64,000 nucleotides of DNA from Microbacterium sp. 11MF. GTDB taxonomy: Bacteria > Actinomycetota > Actinomycetes > Actinomycetales > Microbacteriaceae. Under the pieces are notes generated by a model that made no database searches, was not told the origin of the DNA, and saw only the letters and a program-made list of their open reading frames with translations. The stretch spans positions 682,001 to 746,000 of the forward strand of contig NZ_KB911460.1 of the NCBI RefSeq assembly GCF_000383475.1, read 5' to 3'. Positions 23,394 through 32,337 of this stretch are shown one piece after another. The position numbers and the translations under genes were made by a program. Positions within the stretch are counted from its first letter, which is position 1, and each line of letters starts with the position of its first letter.

Positions 23394-24695
23394 ATGACTA
23401 CGCGACTTTCGCGGGGCCTCGGTCTCGGCGTCGCCACGGCGCTCGCCGTCACACTCAGCGCCTGCGGGGCATCGAACTCCAGCGAGGGCGGGGTGTCGGG
23501 CGAGGACTACGACGGTCCCGCCGTCGAAGTCACCTTCTGGCACGGCTGGACGGGCGGCGCCGCGCCGACCATCGTCCCCAAGCTGATCGACAAGTTCAAC
23601 GCCGAGCACGACAACATCAAGGTCAAGAACGTTCCCCAGGAATGGGCGGACATCAACTCCAAGATGCCGCTCGCGGTGAAGGCGGGCAAGGGGCCCGATG
23701 TCGCCGTCCTCCACGGCGACGACCTGGCGACGTACGCCGCGCAGAACCTGCTGCAGCCCGCCGACGAGATCATCGAGGGGCTCGGTTACAGCGAGGGCGA
23801 CTTCCCGCCCGACGTGTTCGGGATGGGGGACTTCCGCGACGCGCAGTACGCCGTGCCGTGGAGCGTGACGCCGCTCGGGATGTTCGCGAACAAGGACGTC
23901 ATGAAGAAGGCCGACCTCACCGAGGTGCCGACGGACCGTCAGGGCTACCTCGACGCGCTCGAGAAGCTGAAGGCGGCCGGCGTCCAGGGCGAGTGGGTCG
24001 ACGGCTACGTCTTCACGGGGACGTTCGAGTTCCAGAGCCTGCTCTGGCAGTTCGGCGGCGATCTGTACAACGACGACGTGACCGAGGCGACCTTCAACTC
24101 GGATGCCGGGGTCAAGGCGCTCACCTGGATGACCGACCTCGTCGACAAGGGCTACAGCCCGAAGAACGTCGCGCAGGACGGCAACATCAAGGCGCTCCTC
24201 GCCGGCGACACCGCCTTCAACTGGAACGGCGTGTGGCAGACCACCAACACCGCCTTCGGCGACCTCGATTGGGCAGCCGCCCCGGTGCCGCAGATCGGCG
24301 ACGAGAAGGCCGTCTGGTCGAGCTCGACGCACTGGGTTTTCCCCGCGAACAAGGGACAGAGCGCTGACGAGACCTCGGCCGCCGCGACCTTCGTGAAGTG
24401 GATGAACGACAACTCGGCCGGCTGGGCGGAGACGGGCGAGCTCCCCGCGGCCAACATGGTCCGCGAGGACCCGGCCATCCTCGAGAAGTACCCCAACCTC
24501 GAGCCGTTCATGGAACAGCTCGATTACGCCCACTATGAGACCGTGTCGCCCGGCATCAACGAGGCCAACGCGCTCATCACCACCGCGATCAATGAGGCGC
24601 TGACCGGCAAGAAGACGCCGCAGGCTGCGCTCGACGATGCGAAGGCGAAGGCGGACGCGATCATCGAACAGAACCAGCAGAAGTATGGCGAGTGA
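23394..24695 (+). CDS. sugar ABC transporter substrate-binding lipoprotein
   Basis: The protein is 433 aa. The signal peptide ends in a lipobox (VTLSAC, C24), so it is anchored outside the membrane. VEVTFWHGWTGGAAPTIVPKLIDKFN and IKVKNVPQEWADINSKMPLAVKAGKGPDVAVLHGDD mark a family-1 (MalE/UgpB-like) binding protein for oligosaccharides. AGGAGA precedes the ATG. It is the first gene of an operon with two permeases and a GH43 lipoprotein. No ATPase gene is present, so a shared MsmK-type ATPase elsewhere must energise import. Confidence 0.92.
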   Translation: MTTRLSRGLGLGVATALAVTLSACGASNSSEGGVSGEDYDGPAVEVTFWHGWTGGAAPTIVPKLIDKFNAEHDNIKVKNVPQEWADINSKMPLAVKAGKGPDVAVLHGDDLATYAAQNLLQPADEIIEGLGYSEGDFPPDVFGMGDFRDAQYAVPWSVTPLGMFANKDVMKKADLTEVPTDRQGYLDALEKLKAAGVQGEWVDGYVFTGTFEFQSLLWQFGGDLYNDDVTEATFNSDAGVKALTWMTDLVDKGYSPKNVAQDGNIKALLAGDTAFNWNGVWQTTNTAFGDLDWAAAPVPQIGDEKAVWSSSTHWVFPANKGQSADETSAAATFVKWMNDNSAGWAETGELPAANMVREDPAILEKYPNLEPFMEQLDYAHYETVSPGINEANALITTAINEALTGKKTPQAALDDAKAKADAIIEQNQQKYGE

Positions 24696-25665
24696 CCTCG
24701 CCGCCACGACGGCCGTCCCGGCCGACCGTATCGTCGGTCGGCCGGGCGGTCGTGGCCGTCGTCCGGCCGCACGCCGTCGGCGCACCCTCATCGCTTACCT
24801 GTTCCTCGCACCGTTCCTGGCGTTGTTCGTCACGTTCGTCATCGTGCCGGCCGTGTTCGGCGTGTGGATCAGCCTCACCAACTGGTCCCCGTTCCGCGAC
24901 AGTCAGGACTTCATCGGCCTGAAGAACTACCTCGACCTCTTCACCGCGGGCTCGACCACGTCGGCGGACTTCTGGAACTCGATGCGGGCGACGGGGCTGT
25001 TCGTCGTCCTGAGCGTCCCGTTCCTCGTGGTCGTGCCGCTGTTCATCGCCGTCCTCCTGAACCGCAAGCTGCGGGGAGCCACCTTCTTCCGAACCGTTTT
25101 CTTCGCGCCGTACGTGCTCGGTGTCGCGATCGTCGGCGTGATCTGGAGCTACGTCTTCGACACGCAGTCCGGCATCCTGAACCACCTGCTTGGGCTGTTC
25201 GGCCTGCCGAGCGACACTCCGTGGGTGGTCGACACGCCCTGGGTGTGGGTCTCGCTGGTCGGTGTCACCGTCTGGTGGACCGCGGGGCTCAACACCGTCA
25301 TCTTCCTGGCCGGTCTCAAGGGCATCAACACCGACCTCTATGAGGCCGCGGCGCTTGACGGCGCGGGAGCCGCCCGCACGTTCTTCAGTGTGACGCTGCC
25401 CGGACTGCGCCCAGTCATGATCTTCATCACGACGACGACGATCCTCGCCTCGGCGAACATGTTCGGACAGTCGTTCCTGTTGACGAACGGTGGTCCCGGC
25501 AACGAGACCCGCACCGCGATCATGTACATCGCCGACCAGGGCCTGTCCCAGAACAACATGGCGCCGGCCTCGGCGATGAGCTACGTGCTCTTCGCCTTCC
25601 TGGCGATCATCAGCGTCGTCAACTTCCGCCTGCAGCGCGAGCGCAGCGAGAAAGCCGCCTCATGA
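24685..25665 (+). CDS. sugar ABC transporter permease, MalF type
   Basis: The protein is 326 aa with six membrane helices after an Arg-rich N-terminus (GRGRRPAARRRR). The EAA loop is LYEAAALDGAGAARTFFSVTLPGLRPVM, which docks the ATPase. The ATG overlaps the binding-protein gene by 11 bp; an upstream in-frame ATG would extend it into a non-conserved Arg-rich stretch. It forms the import channel with the next gene product. Confidence 0.93.
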   Translation: MASDLAATTAVPADRIVGRPGGRGRRPAARRRRTLIAYLFLAPFLALFVTFVIVPAVFGVWISLTNWSPFRDSQDFIGLKNYLDLFTAGSTTSADFWNSMRATGLFVVLSVPFLVVVPLFIAVLLNRKLRGATFFRTVFFAPYVLGVAIVGVIWSYVFDTQSGILNHLLGLFGLPSDTPWVVDTPWVWVSLVGVTVWWTAGLNTVIFLAGLKGINTDLYEAAALDGAGAARTFFSVTLPGLRPVMIFITTTTILASANMFGQSFLLTNGGPGNETRTAIMYIADQGLSQNNMAPASAMSYVLFAFLAIISVVNFRLQRERSEKAAS

Positions 25666-26546
25666 CCGACACCGCCGTCCGTCCCGCCACGACGAAGCCG
25701 TCGCGCCCCGTGCGCCGCCGATCCCCCCGTCGAGCGGGGGACCTCACCGCATACGCCGTTCTCGGCGCCCTGGCGCTCGTCGTGATCTTCCCGCTCATCT
25801 GGATGCTGCTCACCTCGGTGAAGACCGACGCGGATGCCGTCCGCAACCCGTACGCCCTTCCTTCCCCGCCCTCGCTCGAGGCCTACCAGACGCTCCTGCT
25901 CAGCGGTCAGCAGCCGATCTTCCTCTGGCTTTGGAACAGCTTCGCCGCGGCGACGCTGCAGACCGTACTCATCCTGGTCACCGCGTCGATGGCCGCCTAC
26001 GCCCTGGCCCGGCTCGATTTCGCAGGCCGGAACATCGTCTTCGGTCTCATCATCGCGACCTTGCTCGTGCCGCCGGTCGTCTTCCTGATCCCGAACTACC
26101 TGCTGGTCGAAAACTTCGGGTGGCTCGATTCGATCCTCGCGATCACGGTGCCGGGGGCGGCGAGCGCTTTCGGGGTCTTCTTCCTCCGCCAGTTCTTCCT
26201 CGGCATCCCTCCCGAGATCGAGGAGGCGGCCCGCATCGACGGTGCGGGGGACTTCCGAATCTTCTTCCAGGTCGCGCTCCCTCTCGCGCGGCCGGCTCTC
26301 GCGACCCTGGCCGTTCTCTCCTTCCTCGGCAACTGGAACGATTTCCTGTGGCCCGTGTACGTCCTGCTCTCGCCCGAGAACATGACGCTCCAGCCCGGAC
26401 TCGCCATGCTTCAGGGCGCGTTCCGAACCCACTTCGGCATCGTCATGGCCGGCGCCGCGATCGCCTCGATTCCGGTCCTCATCCTCTTTGCTTTCGCACA
26501 GCGGCAGATCGTCGATTCGGTGGCCGGAGCGGCGGTGAAGGGATGA
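25662..26546 (+). CDS. sugar ABC transporter permease, MalG type
   Basis: The protein is 294 aa with six membrane helices and the EAA loop IPPEIEEAARIDGAGDFRIFFQVALPLARPAL. Its ATGA overlap with the MalF-type gene ensures equal synthesis. VVFPLIWMLLTSVKTDADAV near the N-terminus is typical of MalG-like subunits. Confidence 0.93.
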   Translation: MTDTAVRPATTKPSRPVRRRSPRRAGDLTAYAVLGALALVVIFPLIWMLLTSVKTDADAVRNPYALPSPPSLEAYQTLLLSGQQPIFLWLWNSFAAATLQTVLILVTASMAAYALARLDFAGRNIVFGLIIATLLVPPVVFLIPNYLLVENFGWLDSILAITVPGAASAFGVFFLRQFFLGIPPEIEEAARIDGAGDFRIFFQVALPLARPALATLAVLSFLGNWNDFLWPVYVLLSPENMTLQPGLAMLQGAFRTHFGIVMAGAAIASIPVLILFAFAQRQIVDSVAGAAVKG

Positions 26547-27520
26547 GACGCGCCCTAGAGCTGGCAGCGTTCACAATCGTGGGGGTGCTGGCGATGAGCG
26601 GTTGCGGCGCCGCGTCGCAGTCCGCGCCGGCGCCCTCCGCGGACTCGGCATCCGGAACGGGTTTCGTGCTCGACGAGGATTTCCCCGATCCCGACGTGGT
26701 GTCGACCGATTCCGGGTACGCCGCGTTCGCCACCGGGAGCCACGGATTGAACATCCGCGTCGCAACGTCGGCCGACCTCGAGAGCTGGACGGTCGAACGG
26801 CGCGATGCGCTGCCGACGCTGCCGGCGTGGGCGTCGCCCGGGCGGACCTGGGCGCCCGAGGTGACGGCTCTCGGTGAGGAATACGTCATGTACGTCACCG
26901 CAGAGCACGCTGCGTCGGGTCGGCAGTGCATCGGCGTCGCCGTCGCGCCGTCGCTCGACGAGCCCTTCGTCCCGGCATCCGACGAGCCGCTCGTGTGTCC
27001 CGTTGAGGAGGGCGGCGCGATCGACGCCGCCACCTTCGACGACCCGGACGGCACCCGCTACCTGTTGTGGAAAACGGACGGAAACTGCTGCGCCCTCGAC
27101 ACACGGCTCATGATGGCCCCGTTGGCGGCCGACGGGCTGTCGCTGGCCGCCGCACCCGTCGCCCTCCTCGCGCAGGACCAGCCGTGGGAGGGGGCTCTCG
27201 TCGAAGCACCCACACTGGTCGCCCGCGACGGGGGCTACGCCCTTCTCTACTCGGCGAATGACTACGGCGGCGACTCGTACGCCGTCGGTGCGGCCTGGTC
27301 GGACGAGCTCGAGGGCCCGTATCGGAAGCAGCCCGAGCCGATCCTGACGACCTCCGGCAGCGACGGAGCCTTCCGTGGTCCTGGAGGCCAGGACGTCGTG
27401 TCGACCGCCGACGGCGATGTGCTCGTCTTCCACGGCTGGGACGAGCAGTACATCTATCGCGGCCTGCACGTCGCGCCCATCCGCATCGCGTCCGGCGGGG
27501 TGGCCGTCGACCTCGGCTGA
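26543..27520 (+). CDS. GH43 family glycoside hydrolase lipoprotein
   Basis: The protein is 325 aa. A lipobox (LAMSGC, C21) directs it to the outer face of the membrane. DEDFPDPDVVSTDSGYAAFATG carries the catalytic-base Asp of the five-bladed GH43 propeller. WAPEVTALGEEYVMYVTA and the acid Glu in ALVEAPTLVARDGGYALLYS follow, with GGQDVV and HGWDEQYIYRGLHVAPI near the end. The family trims arabinan, xylan or galactan side chains. Coupled by ATGA to the permease, it probably clips oligomers at the cell surface for import, after which the cytoplasmic GH2 enzyme finishes the job. Confidence 0.87.
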   Translation: MRRALELAAFTIVGVLAMSGCGAASQSAPAPSADSASGTGFVLDEDFPDPDVVSTDSGYAAFATGSHGLNIRVATSADLESWTVERRDALPTLPAWASPGRTWAPEVTALGEEYVMYVTAEHAASGRQCIGVAVAPSLDEPFVPASDEPLVCPVEEGGAIDAATFDDPDGTRYLLWKTDGNCCALDTRLMMAPLAADGLSLAAAPVALLAQDQPWEGALVEAPTLVARDGGYALLYSANDYGGDSYAVGAAWSDELEGPYRKQPEPILTTSGSDGAFRGPGGQDVVSTADGDVLVFHGWDEQYIYRGLHVAPIRIASGGVAVDLG

Positions 27521-27539
27521 CGGTCACCCCGACGGCGGG

Positions 27540-29165
27540 TCACTCCACGAGGAATCGCGCGTAGGCGCCGAGGGTGAGGAACGCCGGGAAGTCCACGTCG
27601 AGCGCGACCTCGCGGAACACCTGTGCGGCGTCGTCGAACCGGTCGCCGTCGTGGCGGATCGCCTCGTCGAGCACCTGCGCGACGAGGCCCTCGACGTAGT
27701 CGCGCGTGATGCGCGTGCCGTCCTCGGTGGACAGGTCCTGGTGGATCCAGTGCCAGATCTGCGAACGGCTGATCTCGGCGGTCGCCGCATCCTCCATCAG
27801 TCCGTCGATCGCGACCGCCCCGAGGCCCCGCAGCCACGCCTCGATGTACCGGATCGCGACCGATACGTTGCCGTGGACACCGGCTGCGGTGATCGGCAAC
27901 CCGATGTGGCAGTCGATGAGCTGTGCGGGCGACACGTGGACCTCGTCCCGTCGGCGATCGACCTGATTCGGGCGGTCGCCGAGGACGGCGTCGAACTCGG
28001 TCTGCGCCACCGGGATGAGGTCGGGGTGCGCCACCCAGGTGCCGTCGAACCCGTCGCCCGCCTCGCGCTTCTTGTCGGCGGCGACCTTCTCGAACGCGGT
28101 GCGGGTCGCCTCGGGGTCGCGCCGATTCGGGATGAAGGCACTCATGCCGCCGATCGCGAAGGCGCCCCGCTTGTGGCAGGTCTGGACGAGCAGTTCGGTG
28201 TAAGCCCGCATGAACGGCACGGTCATGGTCACCTGGCTGCGGTCCGGCAGGACGAAGCGCGCACCGCGGCCGCGGTAGTTCTTGATCATCGAGAAGATGT
28301 AGTCCCAGCGGCCGGCGTTCAGTCCCGCCGCGTGGTCGCGGAGCTCGAAGAGGATCTCCTCCATCTCGAACGCGGCGGGCAGCGTCTCGATCAGCACCGT
28401 CGCCCGGATCGTGCCGTGGGCGATCCCGAGGAACCGCTCGCTGAAGGTGAAGACGTCGTCCCACAGCTTCGCCTCCTCGGCCGACTCGATCTTCGGCAGA
28501 TAGAAGTAGGGGCCGCGGCCGTCGGCGATCAGGCGTTCGGCGTTGTGGAAGACGTAGAGGCCGAAGTCGACGAGTGAACCGGATGCCGCGAGCGTCCGGC
28601 CCGAGCGGTCGGTGACGTCGATGTGCTTCTCGGGCAGGTGCCACCCGCGCGGACGCATGACGATCGTCGGCGTCCGTTCCGCGATGACCTCGTAGATCTT
28701 CCCTTCGGGGCTCGTGAAGCTCAGCTCGCCGCGGATCGCGTCGCGGAGCGTCAGCTGCCCCTCGATCACGTTCTTCCAGGTGGGGCTCGTGGCGTCCTCC
28801 TGGTCGGCGAGCCACACGCGGGCACCCGAGTTCAGCGCGTTGATCGTCATCTTCGGGTCGGTGGGGCCGGTGATCTCGACGCGGCGGTCCTCGAGGCCGG
28901 GGCCGGCTCCGGCGACCTGCCAGTCCGGGTCGTCCCGGATGTGCGCGGTGTCGGAGCGGAAGGTCGGATCCTGACCGTTGCCGATCTCGAAACGGCGCCG
29001 CATCCGGTCGGCGAGACGGTCGTGGCGGCGTCCGCCGAACCGCTCGTGAAGCTGCGCGACGAAGTCGAGGGCGCCGGGCGTGAGGATCTCCTCGTACCGC
29101 TCGCGCAGCGGTCCGCGTACGGTCAGGGCGGTCGTCGTGGGGGGAGGGGTGTCGATGAGGGTCAT
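27540..29165 (-). CDS. aceB: malate synthase A
   Basis: The protein is 541 aa, the normal length of the A-type enzyme that condenses glyoxylate with acetyl-CoA. Conserved regions include VEITGPTDPKMTINALNSGA, LADQEDATSPTWKNVIEGQ, LPKIESAEEAKLWDDVF, VLIETLPAAFEMEEILFELR and GRWDYIFSMIKNY. An AGGAG sequence precedes the ATG. It lies 43 bp downstream of aceA on the same strand, with a small hairpin in the gap, so the two shunt enzymes are probably co-transcribed. It converges with the GH43 gene. Confidence 0.95.
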   Translation of the reverse strand: MTLIDTPPPTTTALTVRGPLRERYEEILTPGALDFVAQLHERFGGRRHDRLADRMRRRFEIGNGQDPTFRSDTAHIRDDPDWQVAGAGPGLEDRRVEITGPTDPKMTINALNSGARVWLADQEDATSPTWKNVIEGQLTLRDAIRGELSFTSPEGKIYEVIAERTPTIVMRPRGWHLPEKHIDVTDRSGRTLAASGSLVDFGLYVFHNAERLIADGRGPYFYLPKIESAEEAKLWDDVFTFSERFLGIAHGTIRATVLIETLPAAFEMEEILFELRDHAAGLNAGRWDYIFSMIKNYRGRGARFVLPDRSQVTMTVPFMRAYTELLVQTCHKRGAFAIGGMSAFIPNRRDPEATRTAFEKVAADKKREAGDGFDGTWVAHPDLIPVAQTEFDAVLGDRPNQVDRRRDEVHVSPAQLIDCHIGLPITAAGVHGNVSVAIRYIEAWLRGLGAVAIDGLMEDAATAEISRSQIWHWIHQDLSTEDGTRITRDYVEGLVAQVLDEAIRHDGDRFDDAAQVFREVALDVDFPAFLTLGAYARFLVE

Positions 29166-29185
29166 GTCGTACTCCTGGAGAAAGG

Positions 29186-29201
29186 GGATGCCGGGGCATC
29201 C
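29186..29201 (-). other. intercistronic hairpin between aceA and aceB
   Basis: GGATGCC and GGCATCC form a 7-bp stem in the 43-bp gap. It may attenuate or stabilise the message so that aceA and aceB are made in unequal amounts. Confidence 0.4.
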
Positions 29202-29208
29202 GGTCGTG

Positions 29209-30525
29209 TCAGTGGAATTGCGCCGTCTCGGTCGATCCGACCAGGGCGAGGGTGGCGCTGTCGGGGTTGAGCGCCGTGGAGACGAGGTCGAAGTAGCCGG
29301 TTCCGGCTTCCCGCTGGTGCTTGGTGGCGGCGTAGCCGTGCTTCTCGGCGGCGAACTCCGCCTCCTGCAGGGCCACGTACGCGGTCATGCCGCTCTCCGC
29401 ATAGCCCTTCGCGAGGTCGAACATCGAGTGGTTGAGAGCATGGAAGCCCGCGAGGGTGATGAACTGGAACGCGTAGCCCAGCTCGCCGAGGTCGCGCTGG
29501 AAGGTCGCGATCTGCTCGTCGTCGAGATGGCGTTTCCAGTTGAAGCTCGGCGAGCAGTTGTAGGCCAGCAGCTTGCCCGGGAAGCGCTCGTGGATCGCCG
29601 CCGCGAAGGCGCGGGCGAGCTCGATGTCGGGCTCGCCAGTCTCGACCCAGAGCAGGTCGGCGTACGGGGCGAAGGCGAGGCCGCGGCTGATGACGGCGTC
29701 GAGTCCGGGGCGCACCCGGTAGAAGCCCTCGGCCGTGCGCTCGCCCGTCGTGAATCCCTGATCGCGCGGGTCGACGTCGCTCGTGAGCAGGTCGGCGGCG
29801 AGCGCGTCGGTGCGGGCGATGATGATCGTCGGCACCCCCGCGACGTCCGCGGCGAGCCGGGCCGCGTTCAGCGTGCGGATGTGCTGCTGCGTCGGAACGA
29901 GCACCTTGCCACCGAGGTGGCCGCACTTCTTCTCGCTGGCGAGTTGGTCCTCCCAATGGATGCCGGCGGCCCCCGCCTGGATCATCGACAGCGCCAGCTC
30001 GTACGCGTTGAGGGGGCCGCCGAATCCGGCCTCGGCGTCGGCGACGATCGGAGCGAGCCAGTCGCGGGTCGCGCCGCCCTCGGCGTGCTCGATCTGGTCC
30101 TGCCGCGTCAGGGCATTGTTGATGCGGCGGACCACGGACGGCACCGAGTTGGCGGGGTACAGGCTCTGGTCGGGGTACGTCTGGCCCGCGAGGTTGCCGT
30201 CGGCGGCGACCTGCCACCCCGAGAGGTAGATCGCCTTCAGTCCGGCGCGCACCTGCTGGACGGCCTGGCCGCCGGTGTACGCGCCGAGCGCGTTCACGTA
30301 GTCCTCGGTGTGCAGCAGGTTCCACAGGTTCTCCGCGCCGCGACGGGCGAGGGTCGCCTCTTCGCGGACCGACCCGCGCAGCCGGATGACGTCCTCGGCG
30401 CTGTAGGTGCGTTCGACGCCGTCCCAGCGCGGGTCGGCGTCCCACTCGGCCTGCAGGTCGGCGGCGCTCTGCGTCTGATCTCCGGCGCGCATCGGATGGG
30501 CCAGCGGGGTGGTGGGGAAGGTCAT
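29209..30525 (-). CDS. aceA: isocitrate lyase
   Basis: The protein is 438 aa. It splits isocitrate to succinate and glyoxylate at the head of the glyoxylate shunt. The active-site signature is [15 protein letters not shown], with the catalytic Cys at residue 201. [20 protein letters not shown] [23 protein letters not shown] and [11 protein letters not shown] support the family call. AGGAGG lies 6-7 nt before the ATG. The divergent RamB-like regulator gene starts 124 bp away, with an imperfect palindrome between. Confidence 0.96.
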   Translation of the reverse strand: MTFPTTPLAHPMRAGDQTQSAADLQAEWDADPRWDGVERTYSAEDVIRLRGSVREEATLARRGAENLWNLLHTEDYVNALGAYTGGQAVQQVRAGLKAIYLSGWQVAADGNLAGQTYPDQSLYPANSVPSVVRRINNALTRQDQIEHAEGGATRDWLAPIVADAEAGFGGPLNAYELALSMIQAGAAGIHWEDQLASEKKCGHLGGKVLVPTQQHIRTLNAARLAADVAGVPTIIIARTDALAADLLTSDVDPRDQGFTTGERTAEGFYRVRPGLDAVISRGLAFAPYADLLWVETGEPDIELARAFAAAIHERFPGKLLAYNCSPSFNWKRHLDDEQIATFQRDLGELGYAFQFITLAGFHALNHSMFDLAKGYAESGMTAYVALQEAEFAAEKHGYAATKHQREAGTGYFDLVSTALNPDSATLALVGSTETAQFH

Positions 30526-30606
30526 GGCGTCCTCCTGAGGGGTCGGGAGCGGGTCGTGACACCACTGTGCGAGAAGAAGGCCGTACTGCGAGACGATTCA
30601 GGAGGG

Positions 30607-30624
30607 GAAGATTGCGCGATCTTC
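30607..30624. promoter_or_regulatory. imperfect palindrome in the aceA/regulator gap
   Basis: The 9-nt arms GAAGATTGC and GCGATCTTC match at 8 of 9 positions. It is the best symmetric site in the 123-bp divergent region and a candidate operator for the adjacent regulator. It is not the published RamB motif of Corynebacterium as I remember it. Confidence 0.4.
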
Positions 30625-30648
30625 TGCTGCCGTGACACACTCCCCGTC

Positions 30649-32121
30649 ATGACGATCGATGAAGATCGGGCGGATGCGGCATCCGCTGATCACGGACCGG
30701 ACGCGCTGAGCATCGGGCGGCGCGTGCGACAGGTGCGCACGGCGCGCGGGATGACCCTCGACGAGCTGGCGGCCTCCGTCTCGCGAGCGCCGAGCCAGCT
30801 GTCGATGATCGAGACCGGCAAGCGCGAGCCGAAGCTCTCACTGCTCCAGGCGATCGCCCGGGCCCTCGGCACGACGATCGACGCGCTCCTGACGGCAGAG
30901 CCGCTCGACGAGCGCGCGACCCTCGAGATCTCCCTCGAGCGCGCGATGAAGGGACCGACGTTCCAGGCTCTCGGCATCACGCCCTTCCGTATCGGGAAGT
31001 CCGTCCCCGACGGCGTCCTCGAGACGCTGCTGACACTCCACGGCGAGATCGAGCGGCTGAACGACGAGCGCTCCGCGACACCCGAAGAGGCACGTCGGGC
31101 GAACGTGGAGCTGCGGCACCTCATGCGCAGGCAGGACAACTACTTCGCCGAACTCGAGGAGCAGGCCGAAGCCATCCTCGCGGCCGTCGACCACCCCGGC
31201 GGGCCGCTCACGCAGCGGACCGCGTCCGAGATCGCGGCGCACCTCGGGTACTCGCTGCACTACGTGTCGGACCTGCCGGCATCCACCCGCTCCGTCGCCG
31301 ACAACCGCACCGGGCGGCTGTACCTCTCGAGCACGATCCCAGGCCGCGGCGACTCGCGGACGCCGGTGCTGCAGGCGCTCGCCGGTCGCATCCTCGGGCA
31401 GGCGGAGCCGACCTCGTACGCCGAGTTCCTCCGCCAGCGCGTCGAGACCAATTACCTCGTCGGCGCGCTCATGGTGCCCGAGTCGCACGCGACGGCGTTC
31501 CTGCAGGACGCGAAGACGCGCCGCGCGATCTCGATCGAAGACCTGCGCGACGCGTACTCGGTCTCGTACGAGACCGCCGCGCACCGGTTCACCAACCTCG
31601 CGACCCGGCATCTCGGCATCCCGGTCCACTTCCTGAAGGTGCACGAATCGGGCACGATCACGAAGGCGTACGAGAACGACGACGTGAACTTCCCCGCCGA
31701 CCGGTTCGGCTCGATCGAGGGGCAGCTGTGCTGCCGGCGGTGGACGAGCCGGGTCGTCTTCGACATCCCCGACAAGTTCAACCCGTACTACCAGTACACC
31801 GACACCGGCAACGGGACGTACTGGTGCACGGCCCGTGTGGAGTCCTCGAGCGACGGCGCTCATTCGGTCAGCGTCGGCGTCCGCTTCGACGACACGAAGT
31901 GGTTCATCGGGCGCGAGACGCCGAACCGCGGGGTGTCGCGCCACGGCGTCGAGGTCTGCTGCCGGCGTCCCCCGGTCGAGCTCGAGCGCACGTGGCGCGA
32001 CCAGGCGTGGCCGAACGTCCGGACGCCCCGCACCCTGCTCGCGACCCTCCCGACCGGAGCCTTCCCCGGGGTCGACACGACCGACCTGTACGAGTTCCTC
32101 GAGGCGCACGCGCCGGAGTGA
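30649..32121 (+). CDS. RamB-like XRE-family regulator of acetate metabolism
   Basis: The protein is 490 aa. The XRE helix-turn-helix is at about residues 25-85 (RRVRQVRTARGMTLDELAASV, SQLSMIETGKREPKLSLL). An ImmA/IrrE-like middle region follows (PASTRSVADNRTGRLYLSS, GRILGQAEPTSYAEFLRQRVETNYLVGALMVP). The C-terminal domain, often annotated short-chain fatty acyl regulator, has paired cysteines in EGQLCCRRW, YWCTARVE and VEVCCRRPP that could bind metal. Corynebacterium RamB controls aceA and aceB. The divergent position beside both genes makes the same role likely. The ATG has no Shine-Dalgarno sequence. Confidence 0.87.
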   Translation: MTIDEDRADAASADHGPDALSIGRRVRQVRTARGMTLDELAASVSRAPSQLSMIETGKREPKLSLLQAIARALGTTIDALLTAEPLDERATLEISLERAMKGPTFQALGITPFRIGKSVPDGVLETLLTLHGEIERLNDERSATPEEARRANVELRHLMRRQDNYFAELEEQAEAILAAVDHPGGPLTQRTASEIAAHLGYSLHYVSDLPASTRSVADNRTGRLYLSSTIPGRGDSRTPVLQALAGRILGQAEPTSYAEFLRQRVETNYLVGALMVPESHATAFLQDAKTRRAISIEDLRDAYSVSYETAAHRFTNLATRHLGIPVHFLKVHESGTITKAYENDDVNFPADRFGSIEGQLCCRRWTSRVVFDIPDKFNPYYQYTDTGNGTYWCTARVESSSDGAHSVSVGVRFDDTKWFIGRETPNRGVSRHGVEVCCRRPPVELERTWRDQAWPNVRTPRTLLATLPTGAFPGVDTTDLYEFLEAHAPE

Positions 32122-32133
32122 GGTTCGGGTCGC

Positions 32134-32299
32134 ACGGCGGCGATCTGCGCGACGCGCCGCGGTGCGGCATCCGTTCCCCGGCGTGTCGGAGCGCCGCGGG
32201 GGTGGAGGACTCCCCGGTGGCACGAACGGCGGAGATCCGGCGGGACACGCCGCGGAACGACCCCGCGAACCCCGCGTGCCGCGAAGATCTCCGTCGTTC
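32134..32299. repeat. cluster of related intergenic inverted repeats
   Basis: The first unit holds GCGACGCGCCG (32149-32159) and CGGCGTGTCG (32179-32188), the same pair as at 20261-20299. A second unit has 14-nt arms at 32224-32237 and 32286-32299 matching at 13 of 14 positions. The segments 32134-32162 and 32226-32255 align at 23 of 30 positions, so the two units are diverged duplicates. They lie in the 216-bp gap between convergent genes, which contains no credible ORF. Confidence 0.6.
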
Positions 32300-32337
32300 A
32301 GCCCCGCGCCGCGCCACACGACACGCTCGCCCCGCCC

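Noticed and set aside
29080..30648. Long N-terminal extension of the RamB-like open frame
   Set aside because: The frame runs antisense through aceA with no start signal; the XRE protein starts at 30649 where its family homology begins.
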